A DNA stretch of 64,000 bases from an uncultured Clostridia bacterium (GCA_934487205.1 CAKSRS010000004.1:1-64000), one strand, 5' to 3'. Numbered from the stretch's first letter, positions 7,066-15,446 are shown. Numbers and translations are program-made. The notes: generated by a model not told the origin, from the sequence alone.

Positions 7066-8427
7066 ATGAAATCGAAAACAACATATATATGCCGCGAATG
7101 TGGATATCAGACGGCGAAATGGCTCGGAAAATGCCCCGGCTGCAATCAATGGAACACGCTGGAGGAGACTTTGGTAAAGGAAGAAAAAAAGTCCGCTCCG
7201 ACAGCGGCAAAATCCATCGGCGCACGGCGTCCCGTTTCGCAGCTTCGACAGGTTAAAACGGATTTGGAGGTGCGCTACGGCACCGGCATGCGTGAGCTTG
7301 ACCGCGTTTTGGGCGGAGGTTTGGTAAAAGGTTCGCTGGTTCTTGTCGGCGGCGATCCCGGTATCGGGAAATCCACGCTTTTGCTGCAAATATGCCAAAA
7401 TCTTGCGCAAAACAAAAAAGTGCTGTACGTTTCGGGCGAGGAATCGGAAAGGCAGATAAAACTGCGTGCCGAGCGCCTGGGCGTGGATTGCGACAATATC
7501 TATCTGGTGTCGGAAAACGACGTCGCGTCGGTAATTGAGTGCATAAACCATGTTCAGCCGGATATAGTAATCATCGACTCGATACAAACCATGAACTGCG
7601 AAGAAATCGCGTCGGCATCGGGCAGCGTGCCGCAGGTGCGCGAATCGACCAACGCGTTTATGCGTGTCGCAAAGCAGAATGATATTTCCATGTTTATCGT
7701 CGGACACGTGACGAAGGACGGCTCTCTTGCAGGGCCGCGCGTTATGGAGCACATGGTTGACTGCGTACTCTATTTCGAGGGCGACAGGCAAATGAGTTTC
7801 CGCATACTCCGCGCGGTCAAGAACCGTTTCGGCTCTACTAACGAAATCGGCGTATTTGAAATGGCGGACAGGGGACTTATCGAAGTGGAAAATCCGTCCG
7901 CAATGCTGCTTGACGGGCGCAGCGACGGCAATTCCGGCTCGGCGATTGTCTGCACAATGGAAGGCAGCCGCGGCGTTCTTGCGGAAATACAGGCGCTTGT
8001 TACGCCGACGGGATTCGGCAATCCGCGAAGAATGTCGTCGGGCGTTGATTTAAACAGAGTAATCCTCATGATTGCCGTACTTGAAAAGCGCGCAAGAGTG
8101 GCGCTCTCAAATTATGACGTTTACATAAATGTTGCGGGCGGACTGCGTATTGATGAAACGGCGGTGGATTTGGGATTGTGCGCCGCGATTGCGACGGGAA
8201 AGAAGGATATCGCCATACCGCAGGATATGATTTTTATAGGCGAAGTCGGATTGGGCGGCGAACTCCGAAACATTTCCCAGCCGGAAAAACGCATTGCAGA
8301 GGCGGCTAAGCTTGGATTTAAGACAGCCGTAATGCCGAAACAGGCTGTTAAAAATTTAAAAACGCCGCCGAATTTTAACGTTATAGGCGTACGCACGCTT
8401 ACAGAAGCATTGTCATATATTAAGTAA
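7066..8427 (+). CDS. radA: DNA repair protein RadA
   Basis: RecA-related ATPase that promotes branch migration in recombinational repair, cytoplasmic. 453 residues, normal length. The N-terminal zinc finger has two CxxC pairs (CRECG at about residue 8, CPGC at about 25); the Walker A motif is GGDPGIGKST; the RadA-specific KNRFG motif lies in VKNRFGSTNEIGVFEM; the C-terminus is the Lon-protease-like domain. The frame is open from 7006, but that part overlaps the promoter, and a GGAG ribosome site precedes the ATG at 7066. Its stop codon is inside the terminator stem shared with the convergent gene. Confidence 0.97.
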   Translation: MKSKTTYICRECGYQTAKWLGKCPGCNQWNTLEETLVKEEKKSAPTAAKSIGARRPVSQLRQVKTDLEVRYGTGMRELDRVLGGGLVKGSLVLVGGDPGIGKSTLLLQICQNLAQNKKVLYVSGEESERQIKLRAERLGVDCDNIYLVSENDVASVIECINHVQPDIVIIDSIQTMNCEEIASASGSVPQVRESTNAFMRVAKQNDISMFIVGHVTKDGSLAGPRVMEHMVDCVLYFEGDRQMSFRILRAVKNRFGSTNEIGVFEMADRGLIEVENPSAMLLDGRSDGNSGSAIVCTMEGSRGVLAEIQALVTPTGFGNPRRMSSGVDLNRVILMIAVLEKRARVALSNYDVYINVAGGLRIDETAVDLGLCAAIATGKKDIAIPQDMIFIGEVGLGGELRNISQPEKRIAEAAKLGFKTAVMPKQAVKNLKTPPNFNVIGVRTLTEALSYIK

Positions 8428-8462
8428 ATATCCACCCGCTGCACGCGGGTGGATATTTACTT
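8422..8462. terminator. Bidirectional terminator between radA and the convergent gene
   Basis: Arms 8422-8439 and 8445-8462 pair perfectly over 18 bp (core ATATCCACCCGC) around a 5-base loop. The stop codons of both convergent genes lie within the stem. There is no long T run, but the A/T-rich base of the stem and the placement support a two-way terminator. Confidence 0.8.
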
Positions 8463-9485
8463 AAATTCGATATATGTCTGCGCGGCAAGATCATACGCGG
8501 CAACCGGCTGCAGCCGATCGGTATTCGGTATAAAGCGGCTGAATTCAATTATGTTCTCGTCCGTAAAATTCATATATGTCCCCGGCTGCTTTGGCGAAGT
8601 AATAAGCCGCGTAATCCTGCCCGTTTGTTTATCAACTGCGATATATGAATAAGTATCGGCATCATTTATTCCGCACACAAGATAATTTCGGCTTTCCATG
8701 CGCTGGTCGACATCATATGCGTTGATTAATCTTCGGTATGTATCAATTTGCGGCGCATTGCCCGCGCCCGCGTCTGTATCAATCGTCACCGTCATTGTAT
8801 CGCTGTCAAAACTCAGACGTCCCTGATAGTAGCTATCATGCGCAAATGCGTCATAGAGAATTGACTTATCCCAGTCCTCATCATCGGGAATGAGATATCC
8901 GGCAACGGCGCGGATGGGTATGTATGCGGTGCCTTCCTCTATAATAACCGGCGGCGCCCACACATTTTTGTAACGCTCACTCCCCACACGGCAATGCCAT
9001 TCATGGCCGTTCGGCGAAACAACGGTGATAATTCCGTCATTATCGGTACCGTTCACATTATTACGCATCATAATCGCAGGTATTTTCTCTCCTCCGTTCG
9101 CGGTGGTTGACGGAAACCCAGCCGTCAGCTCCCCGGAAACTTTAACCGATACAGCATTATAAATCACCTTGCAGCCAAGCAATTCAAAAGTTTTCCTGAG
9201 CGGGAGATAATAGCTGTCGGTATTTAAATATTCCGGGTTATCCACATGCCGTATATCTATCGGGTGCTTTTGATTATCGATAACGATCGAACCGTTTTTC
9301 AATTGCAGTCCGTCGCTTGCCGCCATGGCAATCGTTGCGGCGGCAGCCGCAACGATAAGCGCGCATGCCGTGAACACCGACATCATTCGCGCGCATTTGC
9401 CCGTGCGCGTACGTATTTTTGTAAATCTTGCCTGCAATTGTTTTTTGCTCGCACTCATTGAAGTTGTGTAAAATTGTCTGAACAT
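8457..9485 (-). CDS. Membrane-anchored protein with copper-amine-oxidase-N-like (stalk) domain; probable displaced C-terminal part of the M56 sensor
   Basis: 342 residues. The first ~30 residues (YTTSMSASKKQLQARFTKI) look like the conserved end of M56/BlaR1-type membrane peptidase domains, where a Met-Ser-x-Ser-Lys-Lys-x-Leu motif precedes the last helix. A hydrophobic helix follows (ACALIVAAAAATIAMA, about 40-55). The outer part has two halves of a stalk-type domain, YYLPLRKTFELLGC and AYIPIRAVAGYL, usually involved in surface or ligand interactions. The ATG at 9485 is 2 bases past the stop of the upstream gene, whose last codons hold a GGAGG ribosome site. Either a frameshift split one sensor gene, or two coupled proteins share the job. 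Ligand unknown. Confidence 0.75.
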   Translation of the reverse strand: MFRQFYTTSMSASKKQLQARFTKIRTRTGKCARMMSVFTACALIVAAAAATIAMAASDGLQLKNGSIVIDNQKHPIDIRHVDNPEYLNTDSYYLPLRKTFELLGCKVIYNAVSVKVSGELTAGFPSTTANGGEKIPAIMMRNNVNGTDNDGIITVVSPNGHEWHCRVGSERYKNVWAPPVIIEEGTAYIPIRAVAGYLIPDDEDWDKSILYDAFAHDSYYQGRLSFDSDTMTVTIDTDAGAGNAPQIDTYRRLINAYDVDQRMESRNYLVCGINDADTYSYIAVDKQTGRITRLITSPKQPGTYMNFTDENIIEFSRFIPNTDRLQPVAAYDLAAQTYIEFK

Positions 9486-9487
9486 TA

Positions 9488-10318
9488 TTATTTACCTCCG
9501 TTTCGTTTTGCGGTATCTAAAATAGTTTTTATATACGCCTTTTTGCCGTCTTCATCCAAACATTCCGCAACCGACATGTCGCAGCGGATTTCGCACGATT
9601 CCGATATGTTTGAACTTAACAAATATGCAAAAGGGTTGAACCAATGCAATGCATTGACAAAAAGGCTCGCCCATTTTACAGGCAAATCCATATGATGGTA
9701 ATGCGTCAATTCATGACGGAAAATCATTTTCTCCGAAATCTCCGGCGGCAGATTATCGGGCAGGTAAATCACAGGGCGTACACAGCCCGTCAGCATCGGC
9801 GAATTTACATCCGGCGTTACGTGTACACGTATTTTCCGCCTGATTTTAAGTTCACTTTTTACCTCTTCCAAAGCTGCGCAAGTGCGAATATTCACGCTGT
9901 TTTTGTTAATTTTACGCAGAAAAAATATGTAATTCACAATCGCGGCAATTACGAAAATACCCGCGCCCGCAAACCATACATACGCCGATACGGTATACAA
10001 ATCAAAACGTTTTTGAGTTTTTAAAACCGCATCGGGCAGTTGCTCCGTCGGCTGCGGTGCGGGCATCGGCGTATCGCCCGTCGGTTCCGCCTGTTCATTT
10101 GCCGTCGGTAAATGCGCAACTATCTCCCGCGCCGGCGCAGAAGGAACAACCTTCCACAGCGGAACAATCATGCACGCCGCCGCAAACAGCCATATAAAAT
10201 ACTGCCACTTTGCGGAAAAGTGTTTTGCCGTAAACGGCTTTACCGCTAACAGAAAAGCAGTAATTCCCGAACCGAATATGCTTAAAATCAGAATTGTTTT
10301 AAATATTTCCTTCATCAT
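9488..10318 (-). CDS. M56-family (BlaR1/MecR1-like) membrane metallopeptidase, probably truncated at the C-terminus
   Basis: Likely the sensor and protease that inactivates the BlaI-type repressor encoded just upstream. 276 residues: N-terminal helices (about 5-27, 38-55), a proline-rich extracytoplasmic stretch (about 70-95), another helix (about 112-133), then the zinc site RHELTHYHH (HExxH) and ESCEIRCD. The frame stops after AKRNGGK, earlier than in full-length homologues; the expected continuation is found in another frame in the next gene. The ATG overlaps the blaI stop as ATGA, showing translational coupling. The beta-lactam sensor domain of true BlaR1 is not present, so its signal need not be an antibiotic. 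Confidence 0.88.
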   Translation of the reverse strand: MMKEIFKTILILSIFGSGITAFLLAVKPFTAKHFSAKWQYFIWLFAAACMIVPLWKVVPSAPAREIVAHLPTANEQAEPTGDTPMPAPQPTEQLPDAVLKTQKRFDLYTVSAYVWFAGAGIFVIAAIVNYIFFLRKINKNSVNIRTCAALEEVKSELKIRRKIRVHVTPDVNSPMLTGCVRPVIYLPDNLPPEISEKMIFRHELTHYHHMDLPVKWASLFVNALHWFNPFAYLLSSNISESCEIRCDMSVAECLDEDGKKAYIKTILDTAKRNGGK

Positions 10319-10689
10319 CAGTCAACCTTAAACAGTTCGCGAAGTTCCTCTATCTCGTCCTGAGACAGTTCCTTGCTTTCGTACAGCGACGCAACCATAT
10401 TTTTTACCGAACCGCCGAAAATTCTGGAAACAAACGATTTCGCCTCGCTCACATTGTAATCGTTTTTTTCCAGCACCGCATAATAATGGTGAAAACTCCC
10501 GCTTTTTTTATATTCCGCCACGCCCTTTTCACACAAACGCGTCAAAAGCGTCGCAACCGTGTTTTTCGACCACTTGCTCTCCGTTTCCGGCAATTTGTTA
10601 TAAATTTCGCCCACCGTCAGCGGTACGCCGCTGCTCCAAAGAACTTTCATCACTTCATACTCCGACTCGGTTATTGTTTTTCTCGTCAT
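10318..10689 (-). CDS. blaI: BlaI/MecI-family transcriptional repressor
   Basis: Winged-helix repressor, 123 residues, normal length. The N-terminal DNA-binding domain has ITESEYEVMKVLWS and SKNTVATLLTRLCEKG; the C-terminal part is the dimerisation helix region (SLYESKELSQDEIEELREL). In the family the paired M56 protease cleaves the repressor to release the operon. Two TACA/TGTA-type dyads overlap its promoter, so it should repress itself and its two downstream genes. A GAGGT ribosome site precedes the ATG. Symbol refers to the family; the target need not be a beta-lactamase. Confidence 0.93.
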   Translation of the reverse strand: MTRKTITESEYEVMKVLWSSGVPLTVGEIYNKLPETESKWSKNTVATLLTRLCEKGVAEYKKSGSFHHYYAVLEKNDYNVSEAKSFVSRIFGGSVKNMVASLYESKELSQDEIEELRELFKVD

Positions 10690-10709
10690 TTTCGTACCTC
10701 CATATCAAT

Positions 10710-10763
10710 CAAACTACAGCTGTCGTTTGATAATATTATACAACTACAATTGTAGTTTGTCAA
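10710..10763 (-). promoter_or_regulatory. blaI promoter with two BlaI-type operators
   Basis: Minus strand TTGACA (10763-10758) and TATAAT (10740-10735) are exactly 17 bases apart. The dyad CAACTACAATTGTAGTTTG (10741-10759) fills the spacer, and a second, less perfect dyad CAAACTACAGCTGTCGTTTG (10710-10729) covers the transcript start. Both contain the TACA...TGTA core of known BlaI/MecI sites, so autoregulation is well supported. Confidence 0.88.
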
Positions 10764-10773
10764 GTCATTTTAC

Positions 10774-10812
10774 AAAAAAGACTGTAAAATTTTCATTTAC
10801 AGTCCTTTTTTT
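10774..10812 (-). terminator. Terminator of the MATE gene
   Basis: GGACTGTAAA and TTTACAGTC pair around a 7-base loop; on the minus strand six T follow. A T run also follows on the plus strand. Confidence 0.83.
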
Positions 10813-10839
10813 AACATATTCCGCGGCAGTACGCCGAAT

Positions 10840-12180
10840 TTATATTCTCGCCGCCACGGACTTTTTATCAATTATAATATACGCCGCGACGCAAATTATT
10901 ATAGAAAACAGCGAGCCGAGCGGCGACGCAAGTCCCATCGGAAACAGCGTGTCCGCATACATATTCGACATAGTATAAGCAACGGGAATACGCACGCAAA
11001 GTATTGAGAGGAGGTTGTGCATAAACGATATGCCCGACTTCCCGACAGCACAGAAGTAGCCGCTGAAACTAAAACTTGCGCCGGCAAAAATGCAATCCCA
11101 TACATAACTGCGCAGATATTGTCCGCCCAGCATGGCAACTGTCGCGTCGTCCTTAAACACGCCGATAATCTGTTCCGCGAAAAACTGCGTTGCAGCGGCA
11201 ACAACAACGCCGAATCCCATCGTGATAAAAATCGCATACACAAGCGTCTGTTTTGCGCGCTGCGGCTTGTCGGCACCGATGTTCTGTGCCGCAAGCGCCG
11301 ATACCGCCGACAGCATGGACGAAGGTATCAGGAAGAAAATCCCTATAATTTTCTCCACTATGCCGACCGCTGCCGCGTCATTGAGTCCGCGGCGGTTCGC
11401 TATAATCGTTATTACAACAAACGCAATTTGCACAAATCCGTCCTGCAGGGAAACGGGTACGCCTATTCTCAAAAGCTGACCCATTATATCCGCCGTCGGC
11501 ATGAAATCCGATTTAACCAAATGTATCCCCATATCGCGCTTTTTTATAAACACAAGTGCTGTAATAACGCTCACTGTCTGCGCAAGCGTTGTGCCAAGCG
11601 CCGCGCCCGACGGGCCCATATCCAGAATTCCCATAAGCAGGTAATCAAAAACAATATTCACAACGCACGCAACCGCGATAAAATACATCGGACTTTTCGA
11701 ATCGCCCATACCGCGGAAAATCGAGCTTATAATATTGTACGCCGTTATGAACGGAATACCGATAAAACACACGGTAAGATAACTGACTGTTCCGTCAACG
11801 GCATCTTCCGGCGTGGACATAACGTTTACAATCGGCTTAACCAGCGCAAGCAGCAATATCGTTATCACGACCGAAACAATCATAAACAGCGTTACGGTGT
11901 TTCCGATTGCATTTGAGACCTCGCGCTGTTTTTTTGCGCCGACATATCGGCTTATCGTCACGGTGGTTCCCATGGCAAGTCCGACAAGCATAACCGTCAG
12001 CATATGCATGACCTGACTCCCTATCGATACCGAGGTTACATCGGCAACACTGCCGAATTGCCCTATTATAAATAAATCCGCCATACCGTAAAGCGTCTGC
12101 AAAAAATATGACAGCAGATATGGCAGCGAAAAATATACTATATTTTTAAACACACTTCCCGTCGTGAGATTTCTTTCCAT
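10840..12180 (-). CDS. MATE-family efflux transporter
   Basis: Cation-coupled multidrug/toxin exporter of the inner membrane. 446 residues with about 12 hydrophobic helices in two halves. N-terminal MERNLTTGSVFKNIVYFSLP and LYGMADLFIIGQFG are typical of bacterial MATE/DinF proteins, as are IFRGMGDSKSP and GAALGTTLAQ. AAGGAGGG lies upstream of the ATG at 12180; an overlapping ATG 4 bases earlier is out of frame. It is a single gene with its own promoter and terminator. Substrate cannot be told from sequence. Confidence 0.93.
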   Translation of the reverse strand: MERNLTTGSVFKNIVYFSLPYLLSYFLQTLYGMADLFIIGQFGSVADVTSVSIGSQVMHMLTVMLVGLAMGTTVTISRYVGAKKQREVSNAIGNTVTLFMIVSVVITILLLALVKPIVNVMSTPEDAVDGTVSYLTVCFIGIPFITAYNIISSIFRGMGDSKSPMYFIAVACVVNIVFDYLLMGILDMGPSGAALGTTLAQTVSVITALVFIKKRDMGIHLVKSDFMPTADIMGQLLRIGVPVSLQDGFVQIAFVVITIIANRRGLNDAAAVGIVEKIIGIFFLIPSSMLSAVSALAAQNIGADKPQRAKQTLVYAIFITMGFGVVVAAATQFFAEQIIGVFKDDATVAMLGGQYLRSYVWDCIFAGASFSFSGYFCAVGKSGISFMHNLLSILCVRIPVAYTMSNMYADTLFPMGLASPLGSLFSIIICVAAYIIIDKKSVAARI

Positions 12181-12210
12181 TCATGTGCCCTCCTTCATAT
12201 TTCACTCACT

Positions 12211-12240
12211 ATTATAACGCATTTGCTGCTGCCGGGTCAA
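12211..12240 (-). promoter_or_regulatory. MATE gene promoter
   Basis: Minus strand TTGACC (12240-12235) and TATAAT (12216-12211), spacing 18. Diverges from the promoter of the SLH glycosidase. Confidence 0.75.
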
Positions 12241-12278
12241 TATTTTTTTACAAAGGTGTTAACTTTTTATAAATTCTA

Positions 12279-12307
12279 TTTACATTCCGCGCCGCAAGCG
12301 GTATAAT
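12279..12307 (+). promoter_or_regulatory. Promoter of the SLH phosphodiester glycosidase
   Basis: TTTACA at 12279-12284 and TATAAT at 12302-12307, spacing 17. Confidence 0.82.
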
Positions 12308-12341
12308 TATAAGTGATTTTGTGAAAGGGGTAAATTATTGC

Positions 12342-14681
12342 ATGAAAAAAAGAGTAGCAGCCATGGCAATGGCATTAATGCTGACGGCTCAATCGGCGCA
12401 GGCGTCAATCCTCGGCAGCGTCGTTACAAGCTGGTCGCACGACATTGCAAACGGCACCGATTTATATAAAAACGTCTTTCTGTCTGAACAGTCGGGCGTA
12501 GGCAAGCAGACCGAATATTATGCAGAATATTCACCGAACGACAGCATCGTACCCGAGGTTGTAAACGGCGAAAGCCTTTGGGGGCTGCGCACCATTACAC
12601 AGGCAGAAAAATATATGAAAAACAACGGTATGACACCGCTTATCGGCATAAACGCGTCATATTTTTCCTTTAAAACCGGCGTACCCATGGGGCATGTTTT
12701 ATCCGGCGGAAAAATTATATCGAAGGATACGCAAAGTTATCCGTCGATAGGCTTTAAAAGCAACGGCAGCGCATTTATTGCGCCGCTTGCTGTCGAAACA
12801 ACGCTGAAATGTATAAAAACCGCAAGCGCATCATCGGAAGAAAACGCCGAAACGGCGCAAACGGTGACCGCGGGCGACATCACGCTGGACATCGCGCACA
12901 TAAACAAGTATAACCAAACATCAATGGATATCGTGAATTTATACACACGCGATTTTGCGGAAAACAATCACACCGACGGCGAGGCGCTCAATCTGATACT
13001 GAGCGTATCGTCGGGCGAATTGGGAATAGGCAAAACCCTGACCGCCGTTGTGGAGGAAAAATTTGTTTATACCGGCTCAATTGCAATTCCGTCCGATAAA
13101 ATCGTTCTGACCATGAACACGAACGGCAGACAGGATTTATACGAAAAGCTCAACTCTCTTGAAGTCGGCGACACCGCCCAAATAAGCAGCCACGCTTTAA
13201 ATGACGCTGACAAGTGGAACACAGCTGTTTCGGGACTGGGCAGCGAGGGTGCGGCTCTTGTTAAAAACGGCGAGGTTCAAAGCGGATTTGAAAAGGGCGC
13301 GGCACCGCGCACGGCTGTCGGGATAACGGAAAGCGGAAACGTTATATTTTATGTAATCGACGGCAGACAAACGGGGTACAGCTACGGCGTGCAGCTTAAA
13401 TCCCTTGCAAACAGAATGAAGGAACTCGGTTGCGTCGATGCGATTAATCTCGACGGCGGCGGCTCAACCGCCATATCCGGAATATACCCGGGTGCAGACG
13501 AGAGTGCAGTTTTAAATTCGCCGTCCGGCGGAAAACTGCGGAGCTGTGCAAACTATATTTTTCTGAAAAATGCCAAACCGGCAACGGGTGAACTCAGCAA
13601 GCTGTATTTATATCCGTTCGAACAGCACTACCTGTCGGGATATTCGGAGGAAATATACCCTACGGCGGTAGATACGGCATATTATAAAATGAATAATCCG
13701 GAAGGAATTGAATTTTCCGTAAACGGTACCGAGAGCACTATTGATAAGTCCTCCGGCATGCTTACGGCAAAGGGAACGGGCGAATTTACCGTAAATGTTA
13801 CGGGCGGCGGAGTTTCCGGCAGCGCGAAATATCACACCTACGCAACGCCGACAAATATTAATGTTTATAACGGCGCGACCAATGCCGAAATAAAATCATT
13901 GTATGTGAAAAAAGGCGACACCGTGAAACTCAACCTCACGGCGCAGTATTACTATATCGATTTGAAAACATCAAAAGACTGTTTCAGCTATGAAGTTACA
14001 AACAATATGGGATATGTCAATGAAAACAATGAGCTTGTGATAACATCGCACGGCGGCACGGGAAGTCTGCTTATCCGCGCCGGCGACTACACCAAGGAAA
14101 TACCGATTTCCGCAGAAAACCGATACCCGTTCGGCGATATCGACGGTCACTGGGCATGCGACATGATTTTATCGGTATATGACAAGGGCATCGTAAACGG
14201 ATACGATACGGAAAGCGGCACAATTTTTAAGCCGAACGAAAATATGACGCGTGCGGAATTTGCGGTTATTATGTGCAAATTTTTAGACATCGACACATCG
14301 GAATACAAAGGCGCGGCTCTTGAATTTGCCGATAACGGACAAATTGCGGATTGGTCGCGCGAATATATCGCGGCGATGGCGGCGCACAGCCTTATGAGTG
14401 GGAAATCGGACGGCGGCAAGGTCAATTTTGCGCCGAATGATAAGCTTACGCGCGCCGAGGCAATGACGATTTTGGGCAGAACTTTAGGTGCAGAAAGCGG
14501 CACGGACATCACGTTTGCCGACATCGATAAAATTCCCGATTGGGCAGCGGCGCATATTTCGGCGATGGTTTCGGAAGGATTTGTCAGCGGATATGAAGAT
14601 AATACAATCCGTCCCCTCGGATTGGTAACCCGCGCCGAGGCAGTAACCATGCTGTATAAAATCATGAACAAAAGTTTTTAG
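12342..14681 (+). CDS. SLH-anchored phosphodiester glycosidase (NAGPA-like, PF09992)
   Basis: Exported cell-surface enzyme, 779 residues. A signal peptide (MKKRVAAMAMALMLTAQSAQA) leads into a NAGPA/DUF2233 domain (about 60-410), seen from GINASYFSFKTGVPMGH, APRTAVGI and the NLDGGGST motif (about 368-375). Family members remove N-acetylglucosamine 1-phosphodiester caps or related sugar phosphodiesters. A Big2-like or Ig-like part follows (about 420-590), then three SLH modules (about 598-779) with FGDIDGHWA, NMTRAEFAVI and KLTRAEAMTI signatures, which bind pyruvylated wall polymers. ATG at 12342 follows GAAAGGGGT; the frame is open 7 codons earlier from a GTG. Possible targets are capsule or teichoic-type polymers. 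Confidence 0.9.
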   Translation: MKKRVAAMAMALMLTAQSAQASILGSVVTSWSHDIANGTDLYKNVFLSEQSGVGKQTEYYAEYSPNDSIVPEVVNGESLWGLRTITQAEKYMKNNGMTPLIGINASYFSFKTGVPMGHVLSGGKIISKDTQSYPSIGFKSNGSAFIAPLAVETTLKCIKTASASSEENAETAQTVTAGDITLDIAHINKYNQTSMDIVNLYTRDFAENNHTDGEALNLILSVSSGELGIGKTLTAVVEEKFVYTGSIAIPSDKIVLTMNTNGRQDLYEKLNSLEVGDTAQISSHALNDADKWNTAVSGLGSEGAALVKNGEVQSGFEKGAAPRTAVGITESGNVIFYVIDGRQTGYSYGVQLKSLANRMKELGCVDAINLDGGGSTAISGIYPGADESAVLNSPSGGKLRSCANYIFLKNAKPATGELSKLYLYPFEQHYLSGYSEEIYPTAVDTAYYKMNNPEGIEFSVNGTESTIDKSSGMLTAKGTGEFTVNVTGGGVSGSAKYHTYATPTNINVYNGATNAEIKSLYVKKGDTVKLNLTAQYYYIDLKTSKDCFSYEVTNNMGYVNENNELVITSHGGTGSLLIRAGDYTKEIPISAENRYPFGDIDGHWACDMILSVYDKGIVNGYDTESGTIFKPNENMTRAEFAVIMCKFLDIDTSEYKGAALEFADNGQIADWSREYIAAMAAHSLMSGKSDGGKVNFAPNDKLTRAEAMTILGRTLGAESGTDITFADIDKIPDWAAAHISAMVSEGFVSGYEDNTIRPLGLVTRAEAVTMLYKIMNKSF

Positions 14682-14730
14682 CATAAAGCAAGGATTTTCC
14701 TTGCTTTGCACCACGAAAAAGCAATAATAG

Positions 14731-14763
14731 CGGCATAGTATCTTCTATGCCGTTTTGTTGTTT
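14731..14763 (+). terminator. Terminator after the SLH glycosidase
   Basis: CGGCATAG and CTATGCCG pair around a 6-base loop, followed by TTTTGTTGTTTT. A weaker hairpin (AAGCAAGGA/TCCTTGCTT) lies just before, near 14687-14706. Confidence 0.75.
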
Positions 14764-14865
14764 TGAGAACAGCAGGCAAAGCGAACGAATACCCATTCAG
14801 CAAAACTCTTATCGGTGAGTTGATGATTATTTAAAAAATATATTATAAATTCGGAAATAAAGTGG

Positions 14866-14871
14866 TATAAT
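14866..14871 (+). promoter_or_regulatory. -10 element of candidate structured RNA
   Basis: TATAAT 7 bases before the first base of the closing stem at 14878, the usual distance to a transcript start. No good -35 hexamer is visible; TTATAA at 14843-14848 is at the right distance. Confidence 0.5.
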
Positions 14872-14877
14872 AATTAT

Positions 14878-15084
14878 GCCAAACTATTTTAATATTAATC
14901 ACTTATAAAACTTCTGTATTGATAGGTGGATATTTTTGTGTTTAGTTACGCAATCTACTCATTGTAATAGCAAAAAAACGCAAGTTCTTTTGGGTAGAGT
15001 GTGTATTAAACCTATCTGTTAAAATAGTTTGGCGACTATCGGAGTTTGCGTTTTTTTATGCGGCACTCCGGTGTCGCATTTTTT
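14878..15084 (+). ncRNA. Candidate structured non-coding RNA, ~200 nt
   Basis: A perfect 15-bp closing stem joins 14878-14892 (GCCAAACTATTTTAA) to 15019-15033. Nested within it are GATAGGT (14921-14927) with ACCTATC (15010-15016), and TCTACTC (14954-14960) with GGGTAGA (14992-14998), giving a rod with bulges. The apical AAAAAAACGCAA (14972-14983) can pair with TTGCGTTTTTTT (15046-15057) downstream of the closing stem, which would make a pseudoknot. An intrinsic terminator ends it at 15058-15084. Size and rod shape recall 6S RNA, but I could not match the 6S consensus. Another reading is a small mobile element with inverted ends, although no clear target duplication is seen. Confidence 0.55.
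15058..15084 (+). terminator. Terminator of the candidate RNA
   Basis: ATGCGGCAC and GTGTCGCAT (one G-U pair) around a TCCG tetraloop, followed by six T. It overlaps the 5' end of the remnant open frame at 15071. Confidence 0.82.
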
Positions 15085-15346
15085 AATTCGTCAAAAATTA
15101 CGAAAGACAATCCGTGAAAAACAGGTACTTTACACATTATCGGATTTACATGAAAATGAAGAAAAGAAATCCTCATTAAAAAGCAAACGTAATATTGCTC
15201 GTGGAGGTACCGTTTGTAATTCGCATAAATCTGCAATGCATGCAGATAATTCAGAAAACAGCATCGCAGAGTACAGCAAATGCCCGAAATGTCATTCAAC
15301 CGGCATTCACGAAATAACAGAAAAAGAACAGGCAAATCAAGGGTAA
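15071..15346 (+). pseudogene. Remnant of a small membrane/zinc-ribbon protein
   Basis: The frame is open from 15029 to 15346 but has no credible start codon or ribosome site, and its first part runs through the RNA closing stem and terminator. The peptide has a short hydrophobic stretch, a basic segment (IRQKLRKTIREKQ) and one CxxC pair (CPKCHSTGIHEI) at the C-terminal end. A zinc ribbon needs a second pair, so the 3' part seems lost as well. The region is AT-rich compared with its neighbours. It may be a gene fragment left by transfer or deletion; I do not recognise the parent family. Confidence 0.4.
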
Positions 15347-15388
15347 ATACACGGGTTTATGCCCGCCCCTGACAAACCTGTTCTTTTT
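15321..15388. terminator. Bidirectional hairpin between the remnant and ldh
   Basis: AAAAAGAACAGG (15321-15332) and CCTGTTCTTTTT (15377-15388) pair over 12 bp across a 44-base loop that has its own small GGG/CCC hairpin. T runs follow on both strands, so it can end ldh transcription from the right. Confidence 0.6.
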
Positions 15389-15446
15389 TGTTTGCCGTTC
15401 CGTTGATGCTTCTGTTTTATCAATGACCGGCAAATGAACTGCTTTT

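Noticed and set aside
14878..15033. Miniature inverted-repeat transposon
   Set aside because: The 15-bp inverted ends fit, but no matching target duplication is seen and promoter plus terminator favour an RNA gene; kept only as an alternative.
15029..15070. TTG start for the small zinc-ribbon frame
   Set aside because: No ribosome site, and the region is the 3' arm of the RNA closing stem and the terminator.
14878..15084. 6S RNA
   Set aside because: Size and rod shape are suggestive, but the central bubble is lopsided and I could not match conserved 6S bases.
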